In this document: positions 18,306 to 26,764 of the stretch, in pieces
How positions within the stretch are numbered: the stretch's first letter is position 1
How the letters are laid out: each line of letters begins with the position of its first letter
From: UBA7672 sp965279085
GTDB lineage: Bacteria > Pseudomonadota > Alphaproteobacteria > Caulobacterales > Hyphomonadaceae
Assembly (NCBI GenBank): GCA_965279085.1
Contig: OZ257149.1
Coordinates: 2,232,001 to 2,296,000, forward strand
Length of the DNA: 64,000 bases
Direction: 5' to 3'
Position numbers and translations under genes: made by a program
Notes under the pieces: model-generated
The model's input: only the letters and a program-made list of their open reading frames with translations
The model's database searches: none
Told to the model about the DNA's origin: nothing

Positions 18306-19112
18306 GTGACCGAGTCCAAAAACACCGAGGTTGCCGCGCCCGCCGGAGGAATGCCCGCATGGGCTGTGAGTATCCTGCGGCTGGCGGGACTCAGCCTGGC
18401 TCTCGGAATCGTTTTCGCCTGGTTCGGGGTCTACCAGACCAGCCAGTTCCCCTTCCCCGAACGGGTGGCCTACTGGACCCTGCTGATGGGTGTCGGCGCC
18501 GGGGCGTCGATGATCGTGAACCCGCTGGTGTTCGAGCGGTGGATGCCGACATCCCACCCGGCCCTTCAGATCGCGGTCGTGTCGGCCCTGATATCCGTGC
18601 CGGTAACAATTGGCCTCGTAATAATGGAGGCGGCCGGTGACGGCACGCTCTCGCCACCCGCGTGGTGGTGGACCCAGTACTTCTACGTGATCGTCCTGTC
18701 CGCGATCATGACCACCGGCGCCTGGGGGATCGACCGCCTCAAGGCGCCGTCCAAAGTGGCGACGCCCGCAGCAGCGCCGGGGGCTGCGGCGGCCACCGCT
18801 TCTGCTTTCGCCGATCGCCTGCCAGTGAAATTCCGCGCGGCGCAGGTCTATGCCGTCTCCGCCGAGGACCACTATCTGCGCGTCCACACCAGCGCGGGTG
18901 AGACGATGGTCCTGATGCGGCTGGCCGATGCGATCCGCGAGCTGGCCGCGCTGGAAGGGCTGCAGACCCACAGATCCTGGTGGGTGGCGAAGCAGGGCCT
19001 CGCCGATGTCGCGAAGGGCGATGGCAAGGTCACGCTGAAGCTGAAATCCGGCGTCGAGGCGCCGGTGAGCCGCACCTATCAGAAGGCCGTCAAGGACGCT
19101 GGCTGGCTCTAG
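18306..19112 (+). CDS. Membrane-anchored LytTR-type transcriptional regulator
   Basis: The N-terminal part contains four hydrophobic helices (for example SILRLAGLSLALGIVFAWFGV and IAVVSALISVPVTIGLVI). After an Ala-rich linker comes a C-terminal LytTR DNA-binding domain of about 95 residues (AVSAEDHYLRVHT, LEGLQTHRSWWVAK, SRTYQKAVK). Such proteins act as one-component membrane regulators. GTG 18306 (268 residues) is my preferred start; the frame is open to 18126, but the extra peptide overlaps the divergent promoter and looks non-coding, while ATG 18351 would cut the polar N terminus. It is the likely regulator of the divergent DUF2141/carotenoid oxygenase pair. Its stop is one base from the convergent TAXI gene stop. 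Confidence 0.8.
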   Translation: MTESKNTEVAAPAGGMPAWAVSILRLAGLSLALGIVFAWFGVYQTSQFPFPERVAYWTLLMGVGAGASMIVNPLVFERWMPTSHPALQIAVVSALISVPVTIGLVIMEAAGDGTLSPPAWWWTQYFYVIVLSAIMTTGAWGIDRLKAPSKVATPAAAPGAAAATASAFADRLPVKFRAAQVYAVSAEDHYLRVHTSAGETMVLMRLADAIRELAALEGLQTHRSWWVAKQGLADVAKGDGKVTLKLKSGVEAPVSRTYQKAVKDAGWL

Positions 19113-19113
19113 C

Positions 19114-20406
19114 TCAGATCCGTGCGTGGCGTTCCTGCGCCGACAGCTTGTCGAGCAGTTCAGCCACGAAACGGATGTGGGCGCGAAGGCGATAGAGGTC
19201 ATCCGTGTAGCTGACGGGCACTTCGACATTGCCGGTCTCGGCCTGCAGGTCCGCGAGCTTGGCGCGGACTTCCGTGCGCTCCTCCGCCGTTGCTGCCGCC
19301 CTGCCCGCCGCTTCGAGATCGCGCAAGTCGGTGTACCAGACATAGATCTTGCGGCGGATGCGCCAGCGATAGAGCGGCGGCGCCGCGCGGATCAACGGGA
19401 TCAGCAGCGTGATGAGCGGGATCGCGAGCACCCAGGCGCGTTCGAGGAAGTTGGCGACGCTGTAGGGGAAGATGCGGCGCAGGAAGCTGGGACCGTTGCC
19501 GTAATAGCGTTCGGCCTCGTCCGAGATCGCAATGTCCGACAGCAGCGGCGTCGGGAAGCGGCCCGGGTCCGCGAGTAGCGAGCCTCCGCCATGTTCCTTC
19601 ATCGCGGCCTCGATCAGCAGCGACTGGATGGCGGGGTGCAGGTCTTCCCGCACGACGATCTGCGCGGCGGGCGCGATCAGCATCACGTCCTCGGCGGGAA
19701 GTATGTTCGCGAGATCGATCACGCCGCGATAGAGCGCGACCTCGTCGAGATAGGAGTGACGGCGCGAGAGCGCGTGGGCCTCGCGCATCGACAACAAGCC
19801 CACATTGCGGTCGGCGATCAGGTCCGCGATCCAGACCGTAGTAGGCCCTGAGACGACCATGGCGACATCGATCTCGCCTGCTTTTAGCGCCGTGGCCGCC
19901 GCCTGACCCGCCAGCGGCACGGCCGTGTAGCTGCCTGCCTTGAGCCCTGCTTCCTCCAGAAGCAGCGATGCAAGAACGCGGACGCCTGAACCTTCCGGGC
20001 CGATGGCGACGCGCTTGCCGGCCAGGTCCTGCAACTCCTCGACGCTCGCGCTGGCGCGATGGAAGACCCAGAGCGGTTCATAGAAGACGGCGCCGAGCGA
20101 ACGCGCGCCTTCGCTGCCGGCATCGGCGGCAAGGCCGGTCTGCACGATGGCGATATCGGCTTGCTTCGCCTTGATGCGCGCGAGGTTGTCGACCGAGCCA
20201 TTGGTGGTCAGCACCTCGACCTCGATGTCCTGCTCGCGGAGCGCCTTCGCGTAGGCGTCAGCGGTGGCGGCGTACGCCCCGCCCTGCGCGCCGCCGGCGA
20301 TGATCACCTTCTTCGGCGGCGCCGGCGCCATGAACATGAAGGCGACAATCAGGCCAAGCAGAACGATGGCGATCGGCACACCGTAGAAACGCACGAACTG
20401 TTTCAT
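19114..20406 (-). CDS. TAXI-family TRAP-type solute-binding protein, membrane anchored
   Basis: After an N-terminal membrane helix (FYGVPIAIVLLGLIVAFMFM) the TAXI fold is recognisable from GGAQGGAYAATADAYAKAL and AIVQTGLAAD. It continues with the hinge segment LAGKRVAIGPEGSGVRVLA. Unlike soluble TRAP binding proteins, it has a second hydrophobic stretch near residue 340 (AWVLAIPLITLLIPLI) and a charged cytoplasmic tail with possible coiled coil (DLEAAGRAAATAEERTEV). No TRAP permease (DctM/DctQ) is in the window, so it may sense rather than transport a carboxylate or amino-acid ligand. The length is 430 residues. Confidence 0.82.
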   Translation of the reverse strand: MKQFVRFYGVPIAIVLLGLIVAFMFMAPAPPKKVIIAGGAQGGAYAATADAYAKALREQDIEVEVLTTNGSVDNLARIKAKQADIAIVQTGLAADAGSEGARSLGAVFYEPLWVFHRASASVEELQDLAGKRVAIGPEGSGVRVLASLLLEEAGLKAGSYTAVPLAGQAAATALKAGEIDVAMVVSGPTTVWIADLIADRNVGLLSMREAHALSRRHSYLDEVALYRGVIDLANILPAEDVMLIAPAAQIVVREDLHPAIQSLLIEAAMKEHGGGSLLADPGRFPTPLLSDIAISDEAERYYGNGPSFLRRIFPYSVANFLERAWVLAIPLITLLIPLIRAAPPLYRWRIRRKIYVWYTDLRDLEAAGRAAATAEERTEVRAKLADLQAETGNVEVPVSYTDDLYRLRAHIRFVAELLDKLSAQERHARI

Positions 20407-20511
20407 GGCGGCGACCCGTTCCCACTCTTAAAACGAGGAGCGCACACTAGGCAGGGGAACCCGACGCGTGAAGGGCGCCGCTCAGTCCTTGATTCCCAAC
20501 TGTCTTGCCGA

Positions 20512-21012
20512 TCACCGTGGCATGCGTTCGGCCAGCAGTTTCGCGATCTCGTCCAGTTGGGCGGCGTTGGCCAGCATGGAGCCCATGATTGCCTGCCGCC
20601 CGCCCGTGTGGACGACATAGATCCAGCGCTGCTTGTAGGCGCCGCCGGGCTGGAGTCCGGTGATGGCATTGTAGGCGATACGAACCGGCTTCCGGCCGGC
20701 ATTGCCCGGAATTTCGACGCCGGTGTCGTCGAGCACCAAGAAGCGCGGTCCCTTCAAGGAAACAACGAAGCCGAACACCCCGCCCGCCGCCATGAGGGCG
20801 GCAAGGCCGGTCAGCACGTAATAGAAGATCGTGGCGCTGCCCTGATCCATATGGATGATGCCGTTGAGGATCAGGCCGCTGTCATTACTCGCGGCGCGGT
20901 AGAACAGGACGACCGCGCACAGCAGGAAGAACACCCCCGCCAGGATCATTGTCAGCGTTTTCGGCTTGTAGGCGAAGCGCATGACCGCCATCGATAAATC
21001 CCCATTCGACAT
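20512..21012 (-). CDS. Two-helix membrane protein with PH-like C-terminal domain, function unknown
   Basis: The gene encodes 166 residues. Two hydrophobic helices (TMILAGVFFLLCAVVLFY and FYYVLTGLAALMAAGGVFGF) are followed by a cytosolic beta-rich segment (LVLDDTGVEIPGN, IAYNAITGLQPGG, RWIYVVHTGGRQ). The layout resembles bacterial membrane proteins with a PH-like domain. No catalytic residues are visible. It is transcribed in the same direction as the TAXI gene, 105 bases upstream of it. Confidence 0.65.
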   Translation of the reverse strand: MSNGDLSMAVMRFAYKPKTLTMILAGVFFLLCAVVLFYRAASNDSGLILNGIIHMDQGSATIFYYVLTGLAALMAAGGVFGFVVSLKGPRFLVLDDTGVEIPGNAGRKPVRIAYNAITGLQPGGAYKQRWIYVVHTGGRQAIMGSMLANAAQLDEIAKLLAERMPR

Positions 21013-21168
21013 CGAACGGATAGTTTGCCCCGGTCATCCGGTCCAGACCGGCCGGTGCGCCGCTTCCGCCGCAATTGTCTTTGAAGCGCCTTCAGCTGAT
21101 TCCCAAATCCGCCTGCCGCACCGCGTCACCTGAAACCTCGCCGACAATCAGAAGGAATGAGGGACGCC

Positions 21169-22575
21169 ATGTCGGACTCGCCTATTGCCGACCGCCCGGA
21201 CGAGGGCGGCGGTTTCGGTCTTGCGCGGCTTTTGCCGGAGAGATCGTTCGGACTGAAACTCATGCTTGTATGCGCGCTTGCACTGTCGATGGCTGTGCCG
21301 GCGGGCTTTGTCTACATGATCTTCGGATCGCGCGCCGCCGCGGCACAGGCGGCGATCTTCGATGTGACGTCGCTGCAGGCCGGCTCGCAGAACCTGATGG
21401 GGCCGGTGATCGTCGTGCCGTTCGAGCGCGACACGGTCTATGTGGTCAACAACGTCAACCAGGTGCGTACGCACACCAGCCACATGCTGCTCTATCCCGA
21501 GACGGGCGAGGCCAACACCGAGCTTGTCACGGACATCCGCAAGCGCGGCTTGCAGCAGGTGCCGGTGTTCACGGCGAATGCTGACTTCAGGGCCACGTTC
21601 AATCCCGCACGCATTCTCGCCGAAGCGCCTGCCGCCGCCCGCATACGCTGGAGCGATGCGCGTATCGTGATGAACGTCAGCGACCTGCGCGGCGCGAAGG
21701 ATGCGCAGATGACAGTGGGCGGGCGCCCGCTCGAGATGTCACCGGTCGAGTTCAACCGGACGAGCGGAGACGAAACGCCCACCAGCATGCTGCGCGTTCT
21801 CGGCGCGCCGCTCGGCTGGACGGCGGAACCCGCGGCAGGCTCGCTGCAGGTCAATGCGAAGCTGAGCGTCACGGGCGCGCAGAACATCTCCCTGTCGACC
21901 TTCGCGCGCGACACCACGATCAACCTGTCGGGTGACTGGGGCTCGCCCAGTTTCGACAGCGGCATCCTGCCGGACACGCGGGAGGTGCAGAAGGATCGCT
22001 TCTCCGCGAACTGGCGGATACCGTTCCTTGCGCGCGGCCTGCCGGGCGTGGGCGTCGATCTGTGGTTCGACCGCTTGATGAGCCCGGGCACCAGCCTGCT
22101 CGATGAAGCCAGCCCTTATCAGAGCGTCGAGCGCGCCCTGAAATATGCGCCGATGTTCATCGGCCTCGTCTTCCTCACCTATTTTCTCTTCGAGGTGACG
22201 AGCGGCCGGCGAGCACACCCGGCGCAGTATGTGCTGGTCGGCCTCGCGCAGACGATCTTCTACATGCTGCTGCTGTCGATCTCCGAAGTCATGGGCTTCA
22301 CCCCGGGCTTCCTGATCGCGGCGACGGGCACCGTGCTGGCGCTGTCGCTTTATGCAGGCGCGGTCTTCGGATCGCGAATGGCGATGGCGAAGGCGCTGGC
22401 CGTCTTCTCCGCGCTCTATGGCCTGATCTACGTGCTGCTGCGGCAGGAGGACTACGCCCTGCTCGTCGGCTCCATCGCCTCGTTCCTCGCCATCGCGGGC
22501 ACGATGTGGATGACGCGCAATCTCGACTGGTATGGCGTCGGCCGCACGGCCGGACCGCGCGAGACTGCGGCCTAA
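21169..22575 (+). CDS. creD: Inner-membrane protein CreD family
   Basis: The protein of 468 residues has one N-terminal helix (FGLKLMLVCALALSMAVPAGFV), a large periplasmic domain rich in beta strands, and a C-terminal block of helices (MFIGLVFLTYFLFEVTSG, QYVLVGLAQTIFYMLLLS). This is the CreD pattern, including LARGLPGVGVDLWFDRL before the membrane block. CreD belongs to the CreBC envelope-stress regulon in enterobacteria; creB and creC are not here, so only the family is assigned. I chose ATG 21169, with GAGGGA just upstream, over ATG 21157. A strong terminator follows. Confidence 0.85.
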   Translation: MSDSPIADRPDEGGGFGLARLLPERSFGLKLMLVCALALSMAVPAGFVYMIFGSRAAAAQAAIFDVTSLQAGSQNLMGPVIVVPFERDTVYVVNNVNQVRTHTSHMLLYPETGEANTELVTDIRKRGLQQVPVFTANADFRATFNPARILAEAPAAARIRWSDARIVMNVSDLRGAKDAQMTVGGRPLEMSPVEFNRTSGDETPTSMLRVLGAPLGWTAEPAAGSLQVNAKLSVTGAQNISLSTFARDTTINLSGDWGSPSFDSGILPDTREVQKDRFSANWRIPFLARGLPGVGVDLWFDRLMSPGTSLLDEASPYQSVERALKYAPMFIGLVFLTYFLFEVTSGRRAHPAQYVLVGLAQTIFYMLLLSISEVMGFTPGFLIAATGTVLALSLYAGAVFGSRMAMAKALAVFSALYGLIYVLLRQEDYALLVGSIASFLAIAGTMWMTRNLDWYGVGRTAGPRETAA

Positions 22576-22582
22576 AGCGATC

Positions 22583-22610
22583 GGGGCGGACCTTGCGGTC
22601 CGCCCCTTTT
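22583..22610 (+). terminator. Intrinsic terminator after creD
   Basis: A perfect 10-bp stem GGGGCGGACC/GGTCCGCCCC (22583-22592 and 22597-22606) with loop TTGC is followed by TTTTCGTTT. It starts seven bases after the creD stop. Confidence 0.9.
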
Positions 22611-22684
22611 CGTTTCTCTCTCAGACGCTTGCATCGAGGGCGTAGACGCCGGAGACTCCTCGCCAGCCATTGAAAGGGGATTTC

Positions 22685-23167
22685 ATGCGCCATCTCGCTA
22701 TCGCCGCGATCCTCACGCTCGCAGCTTGCGGCAGCGAGGGCGCACAGCCTCCGGCCGAGACGCCTGAAGACGCGACGGCCGGATCGAGCGGGGTCGGAAA
22801 GTTTCCTGGCGAACTCGATCACAATGATCCATCGCTTTACCAAGACGCAAAGATCGAGCGCGATCAGATCATCGGTACATGGTCGTTCGACCGGACATGC
22901 GCCTCCGGTGACGCCATGCAGATCAAGGCCGACGGCACTGTGGGCTATGACGAGTGGGGTTCGGGCACATGGGCGATCAACGATGAAGGCAAGCTGGTGC
23001 TGACACTGCAACGCCAGGAGCCGGGTACGGATGCGCCGTCAGGCGATGCTGTGACGCTCACCTTCACTGCCGCCGATCCCGTAACAGACACGCTGTTCGG
23101 AAATATCGCGTCGGAAACGCCCGACCTGGGCCGCGCCATGAACGCGAAGCGCTGTCCGGCGAGCTAG
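22685..23167 (+). CDS. Small lipoprotein of unknown function
   Basis: The protein of 160 residues starts at ATG 22685 (AAAGGGGA upstream). The N terminus MRHLAIAAILTLAAC is a lipoprotein signal with the lipidated Cys at position 15, followed by an Ala/Pro/Glu-rich linker. The mature domain (about 50-160) looks like a small beta structure: IIGTWSFDRTCASGD, GTWAINDEGKLVLTL, AVTLTFTAADPV. Its TAG stop overlaps the stop of the convergent acyltransferase gene within the palindrome CTAG. Confidence 0.75.
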   Translation: MRHLAIAAILTLAACGSEGAQPPAETPEDATAGSSGVGKFPGELDHNDPSLYQDAKIERDQIIGTWSFDRTCASGDAMQIKADGTVGYDEWGSGTWAINDEGKLVLTLQRQEPGTDAPSGDAVTLTFTAADPVTDTLFGNIASETPDLGRAMNAKRCPAS

Positions 23168-24066
23168 GCTGGAAGCGTCTCGAACGGCTTGTCGGGATCA
23201 TTGGGCAGGACGTTCTCGACATACGCGCGGACATGGTCCGTCACCGCCTGCGGATCGCCGGCGAGTTGCTCCCAAGGGATCTGCTTGCCGAAGGTGAGAT
23301 GGAATCTGTCGCCCTGCTTGTTGAGCAGTTCGTGGAACAGCGTGATGTCGCGCAGCTCTCGGCCCATCTTGCAGAAGCGGTAATAGAGCCACGAGTTGCG
23401 GCCCGAGATGTGGAGGGGCGTCAGCGGCGCCTTGTTCTTGCGGGCGAGCGTGATCGCTGTGGGGAGCCAGGGCTCGTCGACCAGCTTGCCATCACGCATC
23501 TGCGCCAGCGCGCCTGACGGGAAGACCATCAGCAGGCGTTCGGCGGCGAAGGTCGCCCCTGCCCGGCGCAGCGTCTCTTTCGTCTTCGCGATGGTCCGCT
23601 TGTCCTGCACCCATTCGACCGGGATGATCACCTCGGCGAATTTCGGATTGATCCGGCATGCGTCCGCGTTGGCCATGATCTCGATGTCAGTGCGGATCGG
23701 CTTCAGCGCCGCCAGCACGATCGAGCCATCCGCGAGGCCGGTGGGATGGTTGGAGACGATCACGGAGCGGCCGGTCTTCGGCACGCGATCCAACCCGGTC
23801 GCTGTCACGCGCAAATCGAGCGCCTTGTCGAGGAAAGCGAAGCATTCCTCGCCGGACTTCAGCGTCTTGATGTGATCGGCCCAGCGCAGCGCCTTGCGAT
23901 AGCCGAGCATCTGGTAGAGCGCCGGCCGCACGACCGGCCATGACCAGTGGGCGACCCAGTTCGGGCAGCGTTCCTCGATCATGATGTCGACGATGTGCCC
24001 GTCCCGCGTCTCGACGTCGACGAAGGCTGACAGGCTGCGTTCTATGGAGTCAGCGTTTTCGGCCAT
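23164..24066 (-). CDS. 1-acyl-glycerol-phosphate-type acyltransferase (PlsC/LPLAT-like)
   Basis: The gene encodes 300 residues. The acyltransferase His/Asp box appears as NHPTGLADG, followed by VEWVQDKRTIAKT and the second block LLMVFPSGALAQM. These correspond to motifs I and III of glycerol-phosphate acyltransferases, which esterify lysophospholipids or ornithine lipids at the inner membrane. No long N-terminal membrane helix is present, so it is probably peripheral. The substrate is not resolved by sequence. Confidence 0.82.
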   Translation of the reverse strand: MAENADSIERSLSAFVDVETRDGHIVDIMIEERCPNWVAHWSWPVVRPALYQMLGYRKALRWADHIKTLKSGEECFAFLDKALDLRVTATGLDRVPKTGRSVIVSNHPTGLADGSIVLAALKPIRTDIEIMANADACRINPKFAEVIIPVEWVQDKRTIAKTKETLRRAGATFAAERLLMVFPSGALAQMRDGKLVDEPWLPTAITLARKNKAPLTPLHISGRNSWLYYRFCKMGRELRDITLFHELLNKQGDRFHLTFGKQIPWEQLAGDPQAVTDHVRAYVENVLPNDPDKPFETLPA

Positions 24067-24112
24067 TCAAAACCCCTACCCGCCACAGTACTAACCGATC
24101 TACCTTGACTTA

Positions 24113-24120
24113 TTAACCAT
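24113..24120 (+). promoter_or_regulatory. Possible CtrA half-site
   Basis: TTAACCAT matches the 8-base CtrA half-site known from Caulobacter. It lies in the 188-base region between the divergent acyltransferase and receiver-domain genes; a full TTAA-N7-TTAA pair is not present. One copy of an 8-mer can occur by chance. Confidence 0.25.
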
Positions 24121-24254
24121 TCGTAACAGATACGGAGCGAAAACAGTCTTGAACAGTTTTTCGCGGTTGCGAAACGTTGCTCCGCAAAACTGCATCAGAG
24201 TCGTAGCGCCCAGGTTGGGGGCATGCGGCGGCTCTTGGACTTCGGGGGAAGTGC

Positions 24255-24689
24255 ATGAAGGTCTTGTGGGTGGAAGATCACCCCCGCGCGGGTGAAATGC
24301 TGGCTGCCGCTGCCGCGGCCGCCTCGCGCAAGCGTTTTGGCATCGATCTCGTGATCGCGACGTCCCTGCTCGACGCCGAGCACAAGCTGCGTCTCGAGCG
24401 CTTCGAACTGGTCGTGATCGACCTGATGCTCCCCGACTCGACCGACGAGGACGCGACCGTCACGCGCATTGCGAGCATGGGAAAATTCCGGGTCGCGGTC
24501 GTCTCGGGCAGCGACAAGCGGAATGACGTGGTGAAGAGCCTTGTTCGCGCGGGCGTCGATTGCTCGCCCAAGGCGGTCGGCAAGGAAGACCTGCCGCTGG
24601 GCGAGTTCGCGCGCCGTCCGGAACTGTTCCGCGACTTCGTGCTGTCGCTGATGCCGGATACGGGTGCGCCGCTGAAGACGGCGAGCTGA
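24255..24689 (+). CDS. Single-domain response regulator receiver protein
   Basis: The protein of 144 residues consists of one CheY-like receiver domain without an output domain. The acidic pair follows MKVLWVEDHP (Glu7/Asp8), the phospho-acceptor is Asp56 in VVIDLMLPD, and the switch Ser84 is in AVVSGSD. No histidine kinase is adjacent; the hybrid kinase at 53-55 kb is too distant to assign as partner. Such stand-alone receivers usually shuttle phosphate or allosterically control another protein. The start ATG follows GGGGGAAGTGC. Confidence 0.88.
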   Translation: MKVLWVEDHPRAGEMLAAAAAAASRKRFGIDLVIATSLLDAEHKLRLERFELVVIDLMLPDSTDEDATVTRIASMGKFRVAVVSGSDKRNDVVKSLVRAGVDCSPKAVGKEDLPLGEFARRPELFRDFVLSLMPDTGAPLKTAS

Positions 24690-24748
24690 CCTCCCAACTT
24701 CCGCCCCGATTTACGGACATGCTTCTCTCCGGACCGAGGGGAGCTTCC

Positions 24749-25330
24749 ATGCGTCTTGTCGCGATGACCATTCTGGCGCTGGCGATGACCGCGCCGGCCT
24801 TTGCACAGACAGCCGACGATGAAGCGAAGATCCGGGCCGTGATCGCCGACTGGTATCACCGCGTCACGGAGCCGGATGAGCGTCCGCCGTGGGCCCTGAT
24901 GGCGCCGGGCGGGATCGATGCTGGCCCCGGCTATGACGAGATCCCGTACCGGGCGCGCGAGGAGCGCAGCGCCGCCGCCTATTCTGGACCGCGCATCAAC
25001 AACGAGATGGTCGCGAAGGCGATGCGGTTCAGCTACGACATCGACCGTCTCATCGTGAACCCCGATCTCGCGCGCGCCGACGTGTGGGAGAAGGGATACT
25101 TCTACGCCGCCGCCGCGCAGAAAACCTACGAGCTGGCCGTCGACACCATGTTCGTGCTGCAGAAACAGCCGAACGGCGAATGGCGCATCCTGCTTCACGA
25201 GGGATCATCTCAGGGCATTCCGCCGAACAAGATCACCAACCCGATGCCGAACCTGCGCGATGAGTATTACGCCAAGTGCGGCAGCGCCTGCGATCCCGAG
25301 GCCGACGCCAGGAAGGCGAAGGAGTGGTAG
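24749..25330 (+). CDS. Exported protein of unknown function
   Basis: The protein of 193 residues starts at ATG 24749 with GAGGGGAG upstream. A signal peptide (MRLVAMTILALAMTAPAFAQ) is followed by an alpha/beta region, DEAKIRAVIADWYHRVTEP, reminiscent of the first helix of SnoaL/NTF2-like proteins. Later, QKTYELAVDTMFVLQKQPNGEWRI also fits that fold. A C-terminal CGSACD pair could form a disulfide. I therefore suggest a periplasmic NTF2-like protein, with modest confidence. Confidence 0.7.
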   Translation: MRLVAMTILALAMTAPAFAQTADDEAKIRAVIADWYHRVTEPDERPPWALMAPGGIDAGPGYDEIPYRAREERSAAAYSGPRINNEMVAKAMRFSYDIDRLIVNPDLARADVWEKGYFYAAAAQKTYELAVDTMFVLQKQPNGEWRILLHEGSSQGIPPNKITNPMPNLRDEYYAKCGSACDPEADARKAKEW

Positions 25331-25333
25331 CGC

Positions 25334-25471
25334 CTAGCCTTGTGATTCAGCCGCCGAGATGATCGTCACCGCGGGTTGCGGGACGGCCGCACTGCCGAAC
25401 ATGATGGCCGCAAGCGCGATGACCGCCGCCCGGAGGGCAAGGCCAGAAATTCCCGTACGCGTGATCGTCAT
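25334..25471 (-). CDS. 45-residue exported mini-protein
   Basis: A short minus-strand gene, ATG 25471 to TAG 25334, is preceded by GGGAGA seven bases before the start. The product begins MTITRTGISGLALRAAVIAL and continues AAIMFGSAAVPQPAV. It is a clear positively charged n-region and hydrophobic core with an Ala-containing cleavage region, leaving a mature peptide of about 15 residues. The remaining intergenic sequence (25472-25636) shows nothing recognisable. It converges on the preceding exported-protein gene with three bases between the stops. The ORF is too short for certainty, but the ribosome-binding site and signal-like composition argue for a real gene. Confidence 0.5.
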   Translation of the reverse strand: MTITRTGISGLALRAAVIALAAIMFGSAAVPQPAVTIISAAESQG

Positions 25472-25636
25472 AGCCCGTCTCCCTTTCCTACCGGTGCGGC
25501 TGCGGGCCGCCCACGGAAATAAGACGGACGGGGATGGCGCTGACCGACACGGTCTCGCGAAAAAGTTGGGGCCGGACCGGTCCGCGACGCGAAACCGCTT
25601 TCCACTACTGGAAAAATCCCGCTATCGCGGACAGGC

Positions 25637-26764
25637 ATGACGAAGGTCAAACAGCTCTACGCGGCGCGGCTGGCTGCCGGACAGGTCTCGCCTGACCCGG
25701 CGCAGGCCGAGGCCATTGCGAAGCTGGATGCTCTCGCGAAGGAGATGGACAAGGGCCGCGGATGGTTCGGCGGCCCGGCCAAGGCGCGCGGGCTCTACAT
25801 CTGGGGCGCTGTCGGCCGCGGCAAATCCATGCTGATGGACCTGTTCTTCGAAGCCGTCGGTCGCAAGGACAAGCGGCGCGTTCATTTCCACGACTTCATG
25901 CTGGAGACGCACGCCTTCATCTTCGAATGGCGCAAGCTGTCGGCAGCGGATAAGCGCAAGCATCCCGCCCATGTGCGCGATGCGGGCGACGATCCGATCG
26001 CACCAGCCGCCAAGCGCATCGCCGACCAGGCCGGCCTGCTCTGCTTCGACGAATTCCACGTCACGCAGATCGCCGATGCAATGATTCTCGGCCGCCTGTT
26101 CGAACAGCTGTTCGAGCGCGGCGTGACTGTCGTGGCGACGTCCAACCGCAAGCCGTCCGATCTCTACAAGGATGGCATCAACCGCCAGCTCTTCATGCCC
26201 TTCATCAAGCGGCTTGAGGACGAACTCGACGTGATCGAACTGAAATCCGCGCGCGACTATCGCCTCGACCGTCTGGTCGCCGCGCCGGTCTACTACGCTC
26301 CACTCGGGCCTGAGTCGGACAAGGCGATGGATGCAGCTTTTGCGCGCCTCATCGCCGGAGCGAAGCCGTCGTCCGAAACGCTCGACGTGCAGGGACGCAA
26401 GCTGCAGGTAACGCGGCAGGCGATGGGCGTCGCGCGCTTCGAGTTCGACGAGCTGTGCAAGAAGCCGCTTGGCGCCGCGGACTACCTCACGCTGGCGCGC
26501 CACTATCCCACCATCCTTCTCGATCATGTGCCGAAGATGGGCCTCGACCAGCGGACATGGGCGGCGCGCTTCGTGACCTTGATCGATGCGCTCTATGAAT
26601 CGAAGACCAAGCTGGTGATGTCAGCCGATGCGCAGCCGGACGAGATCTATGTCACGGGCGATGGCGCGTTCGAATTCCAGCGCACGGCCAGCCGGCTGCA
26701 CGAGATGCGCTCGGCGGACTATCTCGCGGCGGAACGCGAAGCCGCGCCGGAGCCTGCCAAGTGA
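25637..26764 (+). CDS. zapE: AFG1/ZapE-family cell-division ATPase
   Basis: The P-loop ATPase of 375 residues has Walker A GAVGRGKS (57-64) and Walker B LLCFDEFH (Asp139/Glu140). An arginine/Asn sensor region VVATSNRKPSDLY follows. ZapE in Escherichia coli is a Z-ring-associated ATPase, and the eukaryotic orthologue AFG1 works in mitochondrial protein quality control. In many alphaproteobacteria the gene lies just upstream of mdh, as here apart from two small genes. Its stop overlaps the next start (GTGA, 26761-26764), implying translational coupling. Confidence 0.93.
   Translation: MTKVKQLYAARLAAGQVSPDPAQAEAIAKLDALAKEMDKGRGWFGGPAKARGLYIWGAVGRGKSMLMDLFFEAVGRKDKRRVHFHDFMLETHAFIFEWRKLSAADKRKHPAHVRDAGDDPIAPAAKRIADQAGLLCFDEFHVTQIADAMILGRLFEQLFERGVTVVATSNRKPSDLYKDGINRQLFMPFIKRLEDELDVIELKSARDYRLDRLVAAPVYYAPLGPESDKAMDAAFARLIAGAKPSSETLDVQGRKLQVTRQAMGVARFEFDELCKKPLGAADYLTLARHYPTILLDHVPKMGLDQRTWAARFVTLIDALYESKTKLVMSADAQPDEIYVTGDGAFEFQRTASRLHEMRSADYLAAEREAAPEPAK

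Noticed and set aside
20512..21012. TRAP permease subunit beside the TAXI protein
   Set aside because: It has only two membrane helices and a soluble PH-like tail, not the DctQ or DctM pattern.
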